A DNA stretch of 64,000 bases from Pseudomonas sp. LBUM920. GTDB lineage: Bacteria > Pseudomonadota > Gammaproteobacteria > Pseudomonadales > Pseudomonadaceae. Positions within the stretch are counted from its first letter, which is position 1, and each line of letters begins with the position of its first letter. The DNA lies in NCBI RefSeq assembly GCF_003852315.1, contig NZ_CP027762.1, positions 186,001 through 250,000 of the forward strand, in the 5' to 3' direction. Below are positions 50,905 through 59,545 of this stretch, piece by piece. The position numbers were made by a program, and so were the translations under genes. The notes beneath the pieces were generated by a model, which searched no databases, had not been told where the DNA came from, and saw only the letters and a program-made list of their open reading frames with translations.

Positions 50905-51432
50905 TCAGACCTTGCTCGGCTTTAGATCGCGGCGTTCTACCGGGCCGGACCGCGCCTCAATCTGCTCCTTGAGGTCATGCCGCAACCCCAGCAAAAACGC
51001 CAACTCCGCGACCACAAACAGTGGCCCGACGATCAGCCCCGACACGTCGTCCACAAACGCGGGCTTCCTGCCCTCGTAATAGTGGCCGATAAACTGAATC
51101 ACCCAGCCCACCACAAACATCCCTATGCCGCTGCTGAGCCACACCAGCGTGCTCTGCGCCGCCAATACATGCCCGGCCCAGACTGACAAGCCCATCAGCA
51201 GCGTCATCAGCACGCCCAGCGCCAGTTCCAGGCGCAGGTAAAACCCGGCCGAGAACAACGCGAGGATCACCGCTGGAGATATCCACAAGCTGCCGACCGG
51301 CCATTCAGGACGTGAAAGCAGCACCGCCACGGCGACGACGATTAACGGGATGCCGACAAAGTGGCTGGCGATATTGCGCGGGTCGCGGTGGTAGGCGGCG
51401 TATTGACTGAGGTGCTCGACGAGGCTTTTCAT
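50905..51432 (-). CDS. Mpo1-like (DUF962) membrane protein
   Basis: The 175-residue protein (MKSLVEHLSQYAAYHRDPRN) has about four membrane helices and His residues in AYHRDPRNIASHFVGIP and QFIGHYYEGRKPAF. These match the DUF962 family, whose yeast member Mpo1 oxidises 2-hydroxy fatty acids with Fe2+. AGGAGG lies 7 bases before the ATG at 51432, so this start is preferred to one ten residues upstream. Confidence 0.85.
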   Translation of the reverse strand: MKSLVEHLSQYAAYHRDPRNIASHFVGIPLIVVAVAVLLSRPEWPVGSLWISPAVILALFSAGFYLRLELALGVLMTLLMGLSVWAGHVLAAQSTLVWLSSGIGMFVVGWVIQFIGHYYEGRKPAFVDDVSGLIVGPLFVVAELAFLLGLRHDLKEQIEARSGPVERRDLKPSKV

Positions 51433-51515
51433 TGTTGTTCCTCCTGTAGGATGCTTGATCATGCCTTGCCGGCCTGTGACTGACTGTCAGCTGGGCGACA
51501 ATCTTCGGAGTTCGC

Positions 51516-52202
51516 ATGGACACAGAGAAATGGCGCTCGCAGCTGGCCAGTGGTCATTGGTTCAGTCACTTGCCTGCCTCTTTTCAGCATAGCCTGCTGA
51601 CCAGTGCCCGGCAGCGCCAGCTGGCGGCGGGGCAATACCTGTTCAAGCGCGGCGACCCGCCTTGTGGCCTGTATGCCGTGCTCGACGGCACGCTGCGCAT
51701 CAGCGCGGTGAACGAACACGGCAAGGAAGCGCTGTTGAGCCTGGTAGAGCGGCCATATTGGTTCGGCGAAATCTGCCTGTTCGACGGCTTGCCGCGCACC
51801 CACGATGCCTGCGCGGTGGGGCCGTGCACGCTGTTGCAGGTGCCGCAGCAGGCGTTGCTGAACATCCTTGACGAGTCCCCGCCGTACTGGCGCGACCTGG
51901 CTTTGCTGATGAGCCAGAAACTGCGCCTGAGTTTTATCAATATCGAGCACCTGAGCCTGATGCCGGCCTCGGTGCGGCTGGCGCACCGTTTACTGATGAT
52001 TGTTGAAGGTTACGGCGATACCGAGCAGTCAAAACGCGTGCTGCAACTGCCCCAGGAAGACCTGGCGGCGATGTTGAGCCTGTCACGCCAGACCACCAAC
52101 GCCTTGCTCAAGGACTTGCAAGCCCAAGGCGTCGTGCGCCTGGGCTATGGGGAAATTGAAATCCTCGATGCTCATCGCTTGCGTGAGGCGGCGCACACCT
52201 GA
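51516..52202 (+). CDS. Crp/Fnr-family transcription regulator
   Basis: The 228-residue protein has an N-terminal cyclic-nucleotide-binding-type beta roll (GQYLFKRGDPPCGLYAVLDG, FGEICLFDGLPRTHDACAV). The C-terminal winged helix contains EDLAAMLSLSRQTTNALLKD. No Fnr-type Cys cluster is seen at the N-terminus, so it is not an iron-sulfur sensor of that kind. The ligand is unknown. It is transcribed with a small receiver gene 38 bp downstream. Confidence 0.85.
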   Translation: MDTEKWRSQLASGHWFSHLPASFQHSLLTSARQRQLAAGQYLFKRGDPPCGLYAVLDGTLRISAVNEHGKEALLSLVERPYWFGEICLFDGLPRTHDACAVGPCTLLQVPQQALLNILDESPPYWRDLALLMSQKLRLSFINIEHLSLMPASVRLAHRLLMIVEGYGDTEQSKRVLQLPQEDLAAMLSLSRQTTNALLKDLQAQGVVRLGYGEIEILDAHRLREAAHT

Positions 52203-52240
52203 GGGTGTTAGCCTGCAAGCCTGATCAATCGAGGTGTGTT

Positions 52241-52606
52241 ATGCGCGTGCTGTTAGTGGAACATGAAACCGAAGAGGCACAGCGGATGGCCCGAGGTTTG
52301 AACGAGGCCGGCTACACCGTGGAGGTCGCAGCCAATGGCATGGCGGCCTTGCGCTTCGTGGAGAGTACCGAGTACGAGCTGGTGATTCTGGATGTGATGT
52401 TGCCGGGCTTGAACGCCTGGAAGTTGCAGCAGGCTATTCGGTTGAAGGGCGAGACGCCGGTGTTGTTCCTGACCACGCCGGGCGGGATTGAAGACCGGCT
52501 GCGCGGGTTGGAATTGCATGAAGATGATTATTTGCTCAAGCCGTTTGATGCCAAGGCGCTGGCGGCGCGGGCAAGAAAGTTACTGCGCCGCGATCGTGGG
52601 CGCTGA
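52241..52606 (+). CDS. Stand-alone response-regulator receiver (121 aa)
   Basis: The ATG at 52241 starts a receiver of OmpR type (MRVLLVEHETEEAQRMARGL) with Asp in VILDVMLPGLNAW and Lys in YLLKPFDAKAL. No output domain follows. The TGA stop lies inside the first unit of the REP array, and the C-terminus RRDRGR is immediately beside it. This raises the possibility that a longer regulator was truncated by REP insertion; typical OmpR regulators have a DNA-binding domain at this point. Confidence 0.8.
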   Translation: MRVLLVEHETEEAQRMARGLNEAGYTVEVAANGMAALRFVESTEYELVILDVMLPGLNAWKLQQAIRLKGETPVLFLTTPGGIEDRLRGLELHEDDYLLKPFDAKALAARARKLLRRDRGR

Positions 52607-53058
52607 TTGAGCCAGGATTGCATGGCCGGATCCACCGCCTTTGCGGGCAAGCCCGCTCCCACCCTTGCCTGCATTCACACATGAAAATGTGGGAGGGGGG
52701 CTTGCCCCCGAAGGCGCTGATTGAGCCAGGATTGCATGGCCTGATCCACCGCCTTCGCGGGCAAGCCCGCTCCCAGCTTTGCCTGCATTCACACATCAAA
52801 ATGTGGGAGGGGGCTTGCCCCGGAAGGCGCTGATTGATCCAGGATGTGCATGGTCTGATCCACCGCCTTCGCGAGCAAGCCCGCTCCCACTTTTGCCTGC
52901 ATTCACACATCAAAAATGTGGGAGGGGGCTTGCCCCCGAAGGTGCTTATTGATCCAGGATTTTCATTGCCTGATCCACCGCCTTCGCGGGCAAGCCCGCT
53001 CCCACTTTTGGCTGCATTCACATATCAAAATGTGGGAGGGGGCTTGCCCCCGAAGAGG
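52601..53058. repeat. Four-unit tandem array of REP doublets (about 114 bp period)
   Basis: Units begin near 52601, 52715, 52828 and 52943, each starting CGCTGATTGA(G/T)CCAGG (TGCTTATTGA in the last). Each unit carries one inverted GCGGGCAAGCCCGCTCCCAC and one direct GTGGGAGGGGGCTTGCCCC. The units differ at scattered positions, so the array is not a recent amplification. Neighbouring halves from adjacent units form the REP pairs. No protein is expected despite an open frame on the minus strand. Confidence 0.9.
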
Positions 53059-53064
53059 CCCGAC

Positions 53065-54069
53065 CTAGCGCAACCCATCCCGAAACTGCCCCGGTGTCAT
53101 TCCCGTCCAGCGCTTGAACGCCCGATTGAAACTGCTGGTATCGGCAAACCCAAGCAAATGGCTGATTTCGGCCAATGAACACTGCGGATCCCGCAAGTGC
53201 AGCAGCGCGAGATTTTCCCGACACTCATTGAGCAACGCGTCAAACCGGCAGCCCTCATCGGCCAGATGCCGTTGCAAGCTGCGCAAACTCAAATGCAACG
53301 CCTGGGCGATCCGTTCGGCACTCGGCTCACCCTCCGGCAATTGCGCCTCGATGGCCGCGCGCACCTTGCGCTCCCAGGTCAGCGGTTGCAGCTGGGCGAG
53401 GGTGCGTTTGAGCACGGTTTCATTGTGTTCGGCCAACTCCGGGTTGGCGTCATCCAAGTGGCTGTCGAAGTCTCGCGCGGCAAACTCCAGGCGGTCTTCC
53501 TCGGCGCCAAAGAACACCGGTGCGCGAAACACCGTGTGCCACGGCGTGGGGTCGGCCGGCTCCGGGCGCTGCAGGTATACCGCCAGCGGCGCGTATTCAC
53601 GGCCCAGCCGATTTCGGCAGGTGCGCACATAGATCGCTGCAAACGCATCAATCGCTTCCAGCGCCGGTGCCGGGCTGCCGGCGGGTTGCAGCAGGCGAAA
53701 GCAATAGCGCTCGCCCTCTCGACTAAGCTCCAGCGTCAGCGCATCGCTGACCACCTGGTGATAACGCACGATCCGCTCGAACACCTCGCGCAGGCTGCCG
53801 CTGGCCACCAACGCATAACCCAGCGCATGAAAGGTAGTCGGGCTGACAAACCGCGACACCCGCAAGCCGATGGCCGGGTCGCCGCTGGCCTGCACGGCCA
53901 GTGCCCATAACCGCGTGGTGGCCGACAACGGATAGCGGGCGTTGGGGTCGTCCATCTGCTGCGGGTCGAGCCCGGCTTGCGCACACAGCGCGGCGCTGTC
54001 GAGGTCCAGGGCGTCGAGCTGCTTGCGCAGGGCGCGGGTCCAGCTGGCGAGGGAAGTGGCTTCGGGCAT
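53065..54069 (-). CDS. AraC-family transcription regulator
   Basis: The 334-residue protein has an N-terminal AraC-binding-like domain of the Arabinose_bd/OruR group (FHALGYALVASGSLREVFER). The C-terminal double helix-turn-helix includes RIAQALHLSLRSLQRHLADE and LAEISHLLGFADTSSFNRAF, KRWTGMTPGQFRDGL. It is divergent from the desaturase at 54171 and probably controls it. The ligand is unknown. Confidence 0.88.
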   Translation of the reverse strand: MPEATSLASWTRALRKQLDALDLDSAALCAQAGLDPQQMDDPNARYPLSATTRLWALAVQASGDPAIGLRVSRFVSPTTFHALGYALVASGSLREVFERIVRYHQVVSDALTLELSREGERYCFRLLQPAGSPAPALEAIDAFAAIYVRTCRNRLGREYAPLAVYLQRPEPADPTPWHTVFRAPVFFGAEEDRLEFAARDFDSHLDDANPELAEHNETVLKRTLAQLQPLTWERKVRAAIEAQLPEGEPSAERIAQALHLSLRSLQRHLADEGCRFDALLNECRENLALLHLRDPQCSLAEISHLLGFADTSSFNRAFKRWTGMTPGQFRDGLR

Positions 54070-54170
54070 GACGATTGGCGCTTGCGGTCAACAGGTTGGC
54101 GTGTGGGGCTGATGCCCTGGCGCACCGCTTGGGCCAGGATGCATCGATCAATAACCAAGAGGATGGAAGC

Positions 54171-55250
54171 ATGGACGGTACTTCTGCAAGTCCCCAGCAG
54201 ATGAACGCACAACAGCGTTCAGCGCATATCCGTGACGTGGTGCTCGCCGAAGGGGCCAGATTACGCCAGCAGCACCCGTGGCTGCGGCACCAGGACGCCC
54301 TGGGCGCGGGCATTCTGGCGTTTGCCTTGCTGGGCATGCTCGGCTCGGCGGCGCTCTACATCACCGGCCACATGGCGTGGTGGGTTTGCCTGCTGCTCAA
54401 TGCCTTCCTCGCCTCGCTGACCCACGAGCTGGAACATGACCTGATCCACAGCATGTACTTTCGCAAGCAACGTCTGCCCCACAACCTGATGATGGGCCTG
54501 GTATGGCTGGCGCGGCCGAGCACCATCAACCCGTGGATACGCCGGCATTTGCACCTCAATCACCACAAGGTGTCCGGCACCGAGACCGATATGGAAGAAC
54601 GCGCCATCACCAATGGCGAACCGTGGGGCCTCGCGCGGTTGTTGATGGTGGGTGACAACCTCATGTCGGCATTCATCCGCATGCTGCGCGCCCGGACCTG
54701 GAAGCACACATTCAACATCCTCAAGCGCTCGCTGTTGGTGTACGCGCCCTTGGCGCTGCTGCATTGGGGCGCGTGGTATGTGTTTTTGGGCTTTCATGCG
54801 GCCAATGGTGTCGCCAGCCTGACGGGCTCGCCGATCGCCTGGTCAGCCGGCACCTTGCAGGTGATGCAAGTGATCGACATCGCTGCTGTGGTGATCATCG
54901 GCCCCAACGTGCTGCGCACCTTCTGCCTGCACTTTGTCAGCTCCAACATGCACTACTACGGTGATGTGGAGCTGGGCAACGTGATCCAGCAAACCCAGGT
55001 GCTGAACCCTTGGTGGATGTGGCCGCTGCAGGCGTTTTGCTTCAACTTCGGCAGCACCCATGGCATCCACCATTTTGTGGTGAAAGAGCCGTTTTACATT
55101 CGCCAGATGACTGCCAGCGTGGCGCACAAGGTGATGCGCGAGATGGGCGTGCGCTTCAACGATTTCGGTACCTTCGCGCGGGCCAACCGCCTGGAACCGC
55201 AGGCCCGCACACAGGCCGGGCTCAATCCGGCTGAAACGGCGACGCGCTGA
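54171..55250 (+). CDS. Membrane fatty-acid desaturase / alkane hydroxylase-like enzyme
   Basis: The 359-residue protein has membrane helices and diiron His boxes HELEHDLIHSM, RRHLHLNHHKVSG and HGIHHFVVKE. GAGGATGGAAGC precedes ATG 54171; an upstream in-frame start is rejected. It lies divergent from an AraC regulator, a frequent arrangement for inducible lipid-modifying enzymes. Substrate specificity cannot be read from the sequence. Its 3' end overlaps the convergent sulfatase gene by 29 bp. Confidence 0.85.
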   Translation: MDGTSASPQQMNAQQRSAHIRDVVLAEGARLRQQHPWLRHQDALGAGILAFALLGMLGSAALYITGHMAWWVCLLLNAFLASLTHELEHDLIHSMYFRKQRLPHNLMMGLVWLARPSTINPWIRRHLHLNHHKVSGTETDMEERAITNGEPWGLARLLMVGDNLMSAFIRMLRARTWKHTFNILKRSLLVYAPLALLHWGAWYVFLGFHAANGVASLTGSPIAWSAGTLQVMQVIDIAAVVIIGPNVLRTFCLHFVSSNMHYYGDVELGNVIQQTQVLNPWWMWPLQAFCFNFGSTHGIHHFVVKEPFYIRQMTASVAHKVMREMGVRFNDFGTFARANRLEPQARTQAGLNPAETATR

Positions 55251-56832
55251 GCACCACGCCGGTTTCGTCCACGTACTGCTGCCAGTGGCCGATCAGGGTG
55301 TCGAGTTTGTCCGGGTGGCTTGAAGCCAGATCATGGATTTCTCCGGGGTCCTGGCCCAGGTCATACAGTTGCCACGTCGCCGGCCCTACCGGGCCTGGGA
55401 TGTACACGGCTTTCCACTGGCCCTGGCGAATCGCGCGGCGGCCGAACAGCTCCCAGCCGGTGACGGTATGTTCGTCGTGCACCTGGGCGGTCTCGCCGGA
55501 CAAAAAGCCCAGCCACGACTTGCCCCGCAACGGCGCCACCGGCTTGCCGCGCCAGTGCTTGCCGGGGTGGCGTACACCGGCAAGGTCCAGAATCGTCGGC
55601 GTAATATCCATCACCGTGCCAAACCCATGGCTGATGCGCCCGTTGAGCGCCAGTGGCGGGTAGTGCACCAGCGCCGGCACCCGAATGCCGCCCTCGGTGG
55701 TAAACGCCTTGAACAGCCGCGACGGCGCGGTCGCCACCTGCGCCCATGACGGCCCGTACCAGACGTAAGAGTTGGCGCGGCCGATGTTCTCCAGGCTGTT
55801 GTCGTAATGCTGGTTGAGATAGGTCAGCAGCTGCGGCCCGAACTTGGGGAAAGCTTCCAGCAGCGCGCCCTCGGCGCCGTTATCGGACATGAACACGATG
55901 AAGGTGTTGTCCAGTTGCCCCTGGCGGCGCAGGTACTCCACCACCCGGCCGATGTTCCAGTCCATGCGCTCCACCATCGCCGCATACACTTCCATCGCGC
56001 GGGCCGACAGCTGGCGCTGTTCATCGCTCAAGGCCGCCCATTGGGTGTTCAGCTCGATCAGCGGGTGGGGCTCGACATCGGCGTCGATCAACCCCAGCGC
56101 CTTGAGCTTTTCCAGGCGTTCCAGGCGCAGCGCTTCGGGACCGGCGTCGTAGCGGCCACGGTATTTTTCGACAATGTCTGCCGGCGCCTGCAACGGCCAA
56201 TGTGGCGCCGAAAACGGCAGGTAAGCGAAGAACGGCCGCGCCTGGTCGCGCTCCTTGAGGTACTGCAGCAGCTTGTCGCCAAACGCATCGGAGGAATAGA
56301 ACCCCTCGGGCAGTTGCTCGACGAAGGTGTCGTCCTCGATGTACAGCGCCGGGGTGGATTTGAGCAGGCCTGGCGTGTCGTCGTCGTAGGTTGGCTCGAA
56401 ACCATAGTGGTTGGCCGCGCCGGGCAACAGTGAAAACGACCGCTCGAAACCCCGCGCATGCGGCGCCCGTTCGGCGGTGAGGCCCAGGTGCCATTTGCCG
56501 CTCATCAAGGTCTGGTAACCGGCCTCGCGCAGCAGCTCCGGCAGCGCCACGACGCTGTCGTTGAGGTAGCCCTCGTAACCCGGTTTACCGATCAGCTCCG
56601 GCGTAAGCGCCTCGGCCATGGTGCCGATGCCGGCGATGTGATGGTCGGTGCCGGTCAGCAGCATCGAACGCGTGGGGGAGCAGGTCGGCGCGGTGTGGAA
56701 GTCGGTCAGGCGCAGACCCTTGAGCGCCAGGGCATCCAGGTGCGGCGTAGAGATTTCCCCGCCGAACGCACCGAGGTCGGAAAAACCCATGTCATCGGCC
56801 AGGATCACGAGAAAATTGGGACGTTGCGGCAT
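55222..56832 (-). CDS. Arylsulfatase (Cys-type sulfatase)
   Basis: The 536-residue enzyme (MPQRPNFLVILADDMGFSDL) shows the metal-binding DD at the N-terminus and the formylglycine motif CSPTR with Cys51. It also has MSGKWHLGL and a C-terminal MSDNGAEGALLEAFPKFG. Type I sulfatases hydrolyse sulfate esters after Cys-to-formylglycine conversion. No signal peptide is seen, so it is probably cytoplasmic, as for Pseudomonas AtsA. GAGGAG precedes the ATG at 56832; a GTG three bases before it is an alternative. It is last of three minus-strand genes with atsC and atsB, 14 bp apart. Confidence 0.9.
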   Translation of the reverse strand: MPQRPNFLVILADDMGFSDLGAFGGEISTPHLDALALKGLRLTDFHTAPTCSPTRSMLLTGTDHHIAGIGTMAEALTPELIGKPGYEGYLNDSVVALPELLREAGYQTLMSGKWHLGLTAERAPHARGFERSFSLLPGAANHYGFEPTYDDDTPGLLKSTPALYIEDDTFVEQLPEGFYSSDAFGDKLLQYLKERDQARPFFAYLPFSAPHWPLQAPADIVEKYRGRYDAGPEALRLERLEKLKALGLIDADVEPHPLIELNTQWAALSDEQRQLSARAMEVYAAMVERMDWNIGRVVEYLRRQGQLDNTFIVFMSDNGAEGALLEAFPKFGPQLLTYLNQHYDNSLENIGRANSYVWYGPSWAQVATAPSRLFKAFTTEGGIRVPALVHYPPLALNGRISHGFGTVMDITPTILDLAGVRHPGKHWRGKPVAPLRGKSWLGFLSGETAQVHDEHTVTGWELFGRRAIRQGQWKAVYIPGPVGPATWQLYDLGQDPGEIHDLASSHPDKLDTLIGHWQQYVDETGVVLSASPFQPD

Positions 56833-56846
56833 CACGGCACTCCTCT

Positions 56847-57662
56847 TCAGCAGGCAATAAAGGCCAGCGGCAGGTCGCGAATCTGTTCGCGCACGGGCGG
56901 CTGATAGTGGTCATCGCTGATCAGTTCATGCAGCAGTTCTTCGCGCAGCTGGTGGAACTCGAAGCTGCTGCGCTGGCGCGGATGGGGCAGGGCGATATCG
57001 ACGATTTGCTTGATCCGCCCAGGCCTAGGCTCCATCACCACCACGCGGTCGGCGAGGAAAATCGCCTCTTCCACGTCGTGGGTCACCAACACCGTGGTGA
57101 TCTTGGCGCGCGCGCGGATCGCCAACAGCTCGTCCTGCATTTGTTGGCGGGTCAGCGCGTCGAGGGCGCCGAACGGCTCGTCCAGCAGCAGGATGCGCGG
57201 GCTGGCGACCAGGCCACGGGCGATTGCCACCCGTTGGGCCATGCCGCCGGACAGCTGATGGGGATAGGCGCGGGTAAAGTCGCTCAGGCCCACCAGCTCG
57301 ATAAAGTCGCTGATGCGCCGGTTGCGCTCGGCTTCGCTCAGCGGCTCGTTGACCAGGCCCAGGCCAATGTTTTGCGCCACGGTCAGCCAGGGGAACAGGC
57401 GGTGCTCCTGGAACACAATGCCGCGTTCGCCGCCGATGCCGTTTACGGCCTTGCCGTCGACCTGGATGTCGCCGCGAAACTGCGTGTCGAGCCCCACCAA
57501 CAGGCGCAGCAGGGTGGATTTGCCGCAGCCGCTGGAGCCGACAATCGCGACAAATTCGCCCTCGGCAATCTCCAGGTTGAATTCGCGAATAGCCTCCAGC
57601 TCGAAGCCGTCGACGTCGAAGGACTTGCCCACATGGTTGAAGCGGACGATAGGTGCGTTCAT
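56847..57662 (-). CDS. atsC: AtsC-like ABC transporter ATP-binding protein
   Basis: The 271-residue ATPase (MNAPIVRFNHVGKSFDVDGF) has Walker A GSSGCGKST, the signature LSGGMAQR, Walker B ILLLDEPFGALD and the His in VLVTHDVEE. The SsuB/TauB-type composition fits sulfonate and sulfate-ester import. The start is ATG 57662, overlapping the end of the permease gene by 4 bp. The gene symbol rests on context with atsB, atsR, atsK and the sulfatase, as in P. putida S-313. Confidence 0.82.
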   Translation of the reverse strand: MNAPIVRFNHVGKSFDVDGFELEAIREFNLEIAEGEFVAIVGSSGCGKSTLLRLLVGLDTQFRGDIQVDGKAVNGIGGERGIVFQEHRLFPWLTVAQNIGLGLVNEPLSEAERNRRISDFIELVGLSDFTRAYPHQLSGGMAQRVAIARGLVASPRILLLDEPFGALDALTRQQMQDELLAIRARAKITTVLVTHDVEEAIFLADRVVVMEPRPGRIKQIVDIALPHPRQRSSFEFHQLREELLHELISDDHYQPPVREQIRDLPLAFIAC

Positions 57663-59257
57663 GCGTGTCTCCAGCGGGTGGCGCGGGTTTCGATGCGTTG
57701 GCCGATAAAATTGAGCGTGGCGCCGGTAAGGCCGACCAGCAGCATGCCGCCCATGATCACGTCCATGCGCAGCAGCTGTTGGGCGCCGATCATCAGGCTG
57801 CCGATGCCGCCATTGGACGGCATGAAGTATTCCGCGCCGATGGTGCCGAGCCAGGCGTAGATCAGGCTCAGGCGCAGGCCGGCGAAAATCCCCGCCGCCG
57901 CGCCCGGCAACACCAGACGGCGCAGGCGCTGGAACAGGTTCAGGCGCAGCACTTGCGCCGCTTCGCGCAGTTGCGGCGACAGGTTGAGCACGCTGCGTTG
58001 GGTGGCGATAAACAGCGGGAAAAACGCGGCGAGTGCGATAAATACTGACTTGGCCAACTCGCCCAGGCCAAACCACGCGGTGAGCAATGGCACCCAGGCA
58101 AAAATCGCGATCTGGCGCAGCGCGGCCAAGGTCGGGCCGAGTACGCGCTCACTGCGCCGCGACAGCCCCAGCCACAGGCCCATGGCAAAGCCCAGGCCGC
58201 CGCCCAGCAGCAGGCCGCCCAGTGTGCGGCCCAGGCTTTTGACCAGGGCACCGGACAGGCTGCCATCCAGCACGCCGGCGCCAGTGGTTTGCAGCACCGC
58301 CCATGGGCTGACCAGAATATTGGCGTCCACCCAGCCATGCTGCGTCGCCATCTGCCACAACGCGACCAACAGCAGCGGCAGTAACCACGGTTGCAGGCGC
58401 TGCCAGCCTTGATAGCGCGGCCCGCGACGAATCTGCGCGGTGGCCGGGTGCGGCCAGTGCACCCATTTGCGATCCAGCCAGCCGATGCCACGGTCCATCA
58501 CCACGCCCAGCACGCCGATGACCACGATGCACACGAACACGATGTCGAGCATGAACAACTGGCGCGCCCAGACCATCAGGTAGCCGATGCCTTCACTGGA
58601 CGCCAACAACTCCACCGCCAGCAACGACGTCCAGCCCGCCGCCAGGGCCAGGCGTACACCGGCCATGAATGCCGGCAGCGCGGCGGGCAGGATCAGGCGG
58701 CGGATCAACAGGTGCGGGGGCAGGCGCAGCACGCGAGCGGCTTCGCGCAGGTTTGGCTGGGCATCACGCACGCCGACCAGGGTATGCAGGGTGACGGGCA
58801 CGACGATTGCCTTGACCAGCACCACCAGTTTCAGCGTTTCGCCAATGCCGAAAAACACCATGAACAGGGGAATCCATGCCAGGGTCGGCACTTGCGACAA
58901 CGCGCTGAAGGTTGGAAATATCAGGCGCTCCGCCCGGGCGCTGAACCCCAACAGCGCGCCCAGCAGCGCGCCTGCGCCGACACCGGCCAGCAGCCCCCAG
59001 AACAAACGCTGCACGCTGATCGCCAGATGGCTCCACAACTCGCCGCCGGCCAGTTCTACTGCGCTGCTCCAGACCAGCGAGGGCGGCGGCAGAATCTGCT
59101 GGCTCATCCAGTGATTGCGGCTGGCCAGCCACCACAGCGCAAACAGTGCCAGCGGCAGCAGCCAAGGTATGAGGCGGTCGCTCAGCTTCGGCCAACGCAG
59201 CGCGGCGTCTTTGCCGGGGGCCGCCAGAGGTAGGCTCAGAAGTGAAATTCGGGCCAT
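57659..59257 (-). CDS. atsB: AtsB-like fused double permease of a sulfate-ester ABC transporter
   Basis: The 532-residue protein is about twice the length of a normal SsuC-type permease. It contains two homologous halves, each with about six membrane helices and its own EAA loop: REAARVLRLPPHLLIRRLIL in the first and REAAQVLRLNLFQRLRRLVL in the second. Such a fusion makes a transporter with one polypeptide for the whole membrane pore. It overlaps atsC by 4 bp. The start is the ATG at 59257 (MARISLLSLPLAAPGKDAAL). Confidence 0.85.
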   Translation of the reverse strand: MARISLLSLPLAAPGKDAALRWPKLSDRLIPWLLPLALFALWWLASRNHWMSQQILPPPSLVWSSAVELAGGELWSHLAISVQRLFWGLLAGVGAGALLGALLGFSARAERLIFPTFSALSQVPTLAWIPLFMVFFGIGETLKLVVLVKAIVVPVTLHTLVGVRDAQPNLREAARVLRLPPHLLIRRLILPAALPAFMAGVRLALAAGWTSLLAVELLASSEGIGYLMVWARQLFMLDIVFVCIVVIGVLGVVMDRGIGWLDRKWVHWPHPATAQIRRGPRYQGWQRLQPWLLPLLLVALWQMATQHGWVDANILVSPWAVLQTTGAGVLDGSLSGALVKSLGRTLGGLLLGGGLGFAMGLWLGLSRRSERVLGPTLAALRQIAIFAWVPLLTAWFGLGELAKSVFIALAAFFPLFIATQRSVLNLSPQLREAAQVLRLNLFQRLRRLVLPGAAAGIFAGLRLSLIYAWLGTIGAEYFMPSNGGIGSLMIGAQQLLRMDVIMGGMLLVGLTGATLNFIGQRIETRATRWRHA

Positions 59258-59545
59258 GGAGGACCTCCGTTGTCGCCGTGGGCGTTATGTGATTTCGATC
59301 TTAGAAAAATGCAAACAAGATGATTGTGAGATAAGAAAAATCATTTAAAGCCTCTGTCCGACACGCATCCAATGCATTCGAAGAATATTTTCGATGCTGT
59401 TTATGCATATCCCTCTGGAGCCTGCGTTTTAGCTCGCATAGTCCCAAAAGCTATTAAATTGTGAATTTATAGTATTTAAAGTTTTGATCGGCCTGTGCCT
59501 ACTTTCTGCTCCCCAGGCGACCGTCGCCCACCAGGAGCTGCGCTT
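59258..59545. promoter_or_regulatory. Divergent control region between atsB and atsR
   Basis: This 288 bp AT-rich region must hold promoters for both the atsBC-sulfatase operon and atsR. It includes ATGCATATC at 59403-59411, repeated in the sftR-atsK intergenic at 61682-61690, and the near-palindrome CGAAGAATATTTTCG at 59379-59393. Binding by a LysR or CysB-type regulator is plausible but not proven. Confidence 0.45.

Noticed and set aside
52536..53021. A 161-codon minus-strand frame with repeated CECRQxWERAC segments.
   Set aside because: It is a translation of the REP array; the repeats in the protein mirror the 114 bp DNA unit.
52601..53058. Possible CRISPR array because of four regular repeats.
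   Set aside because: The repeat itself is about 114 bp with no variable spacers, contains REP palindromes, and no cas genes are near.
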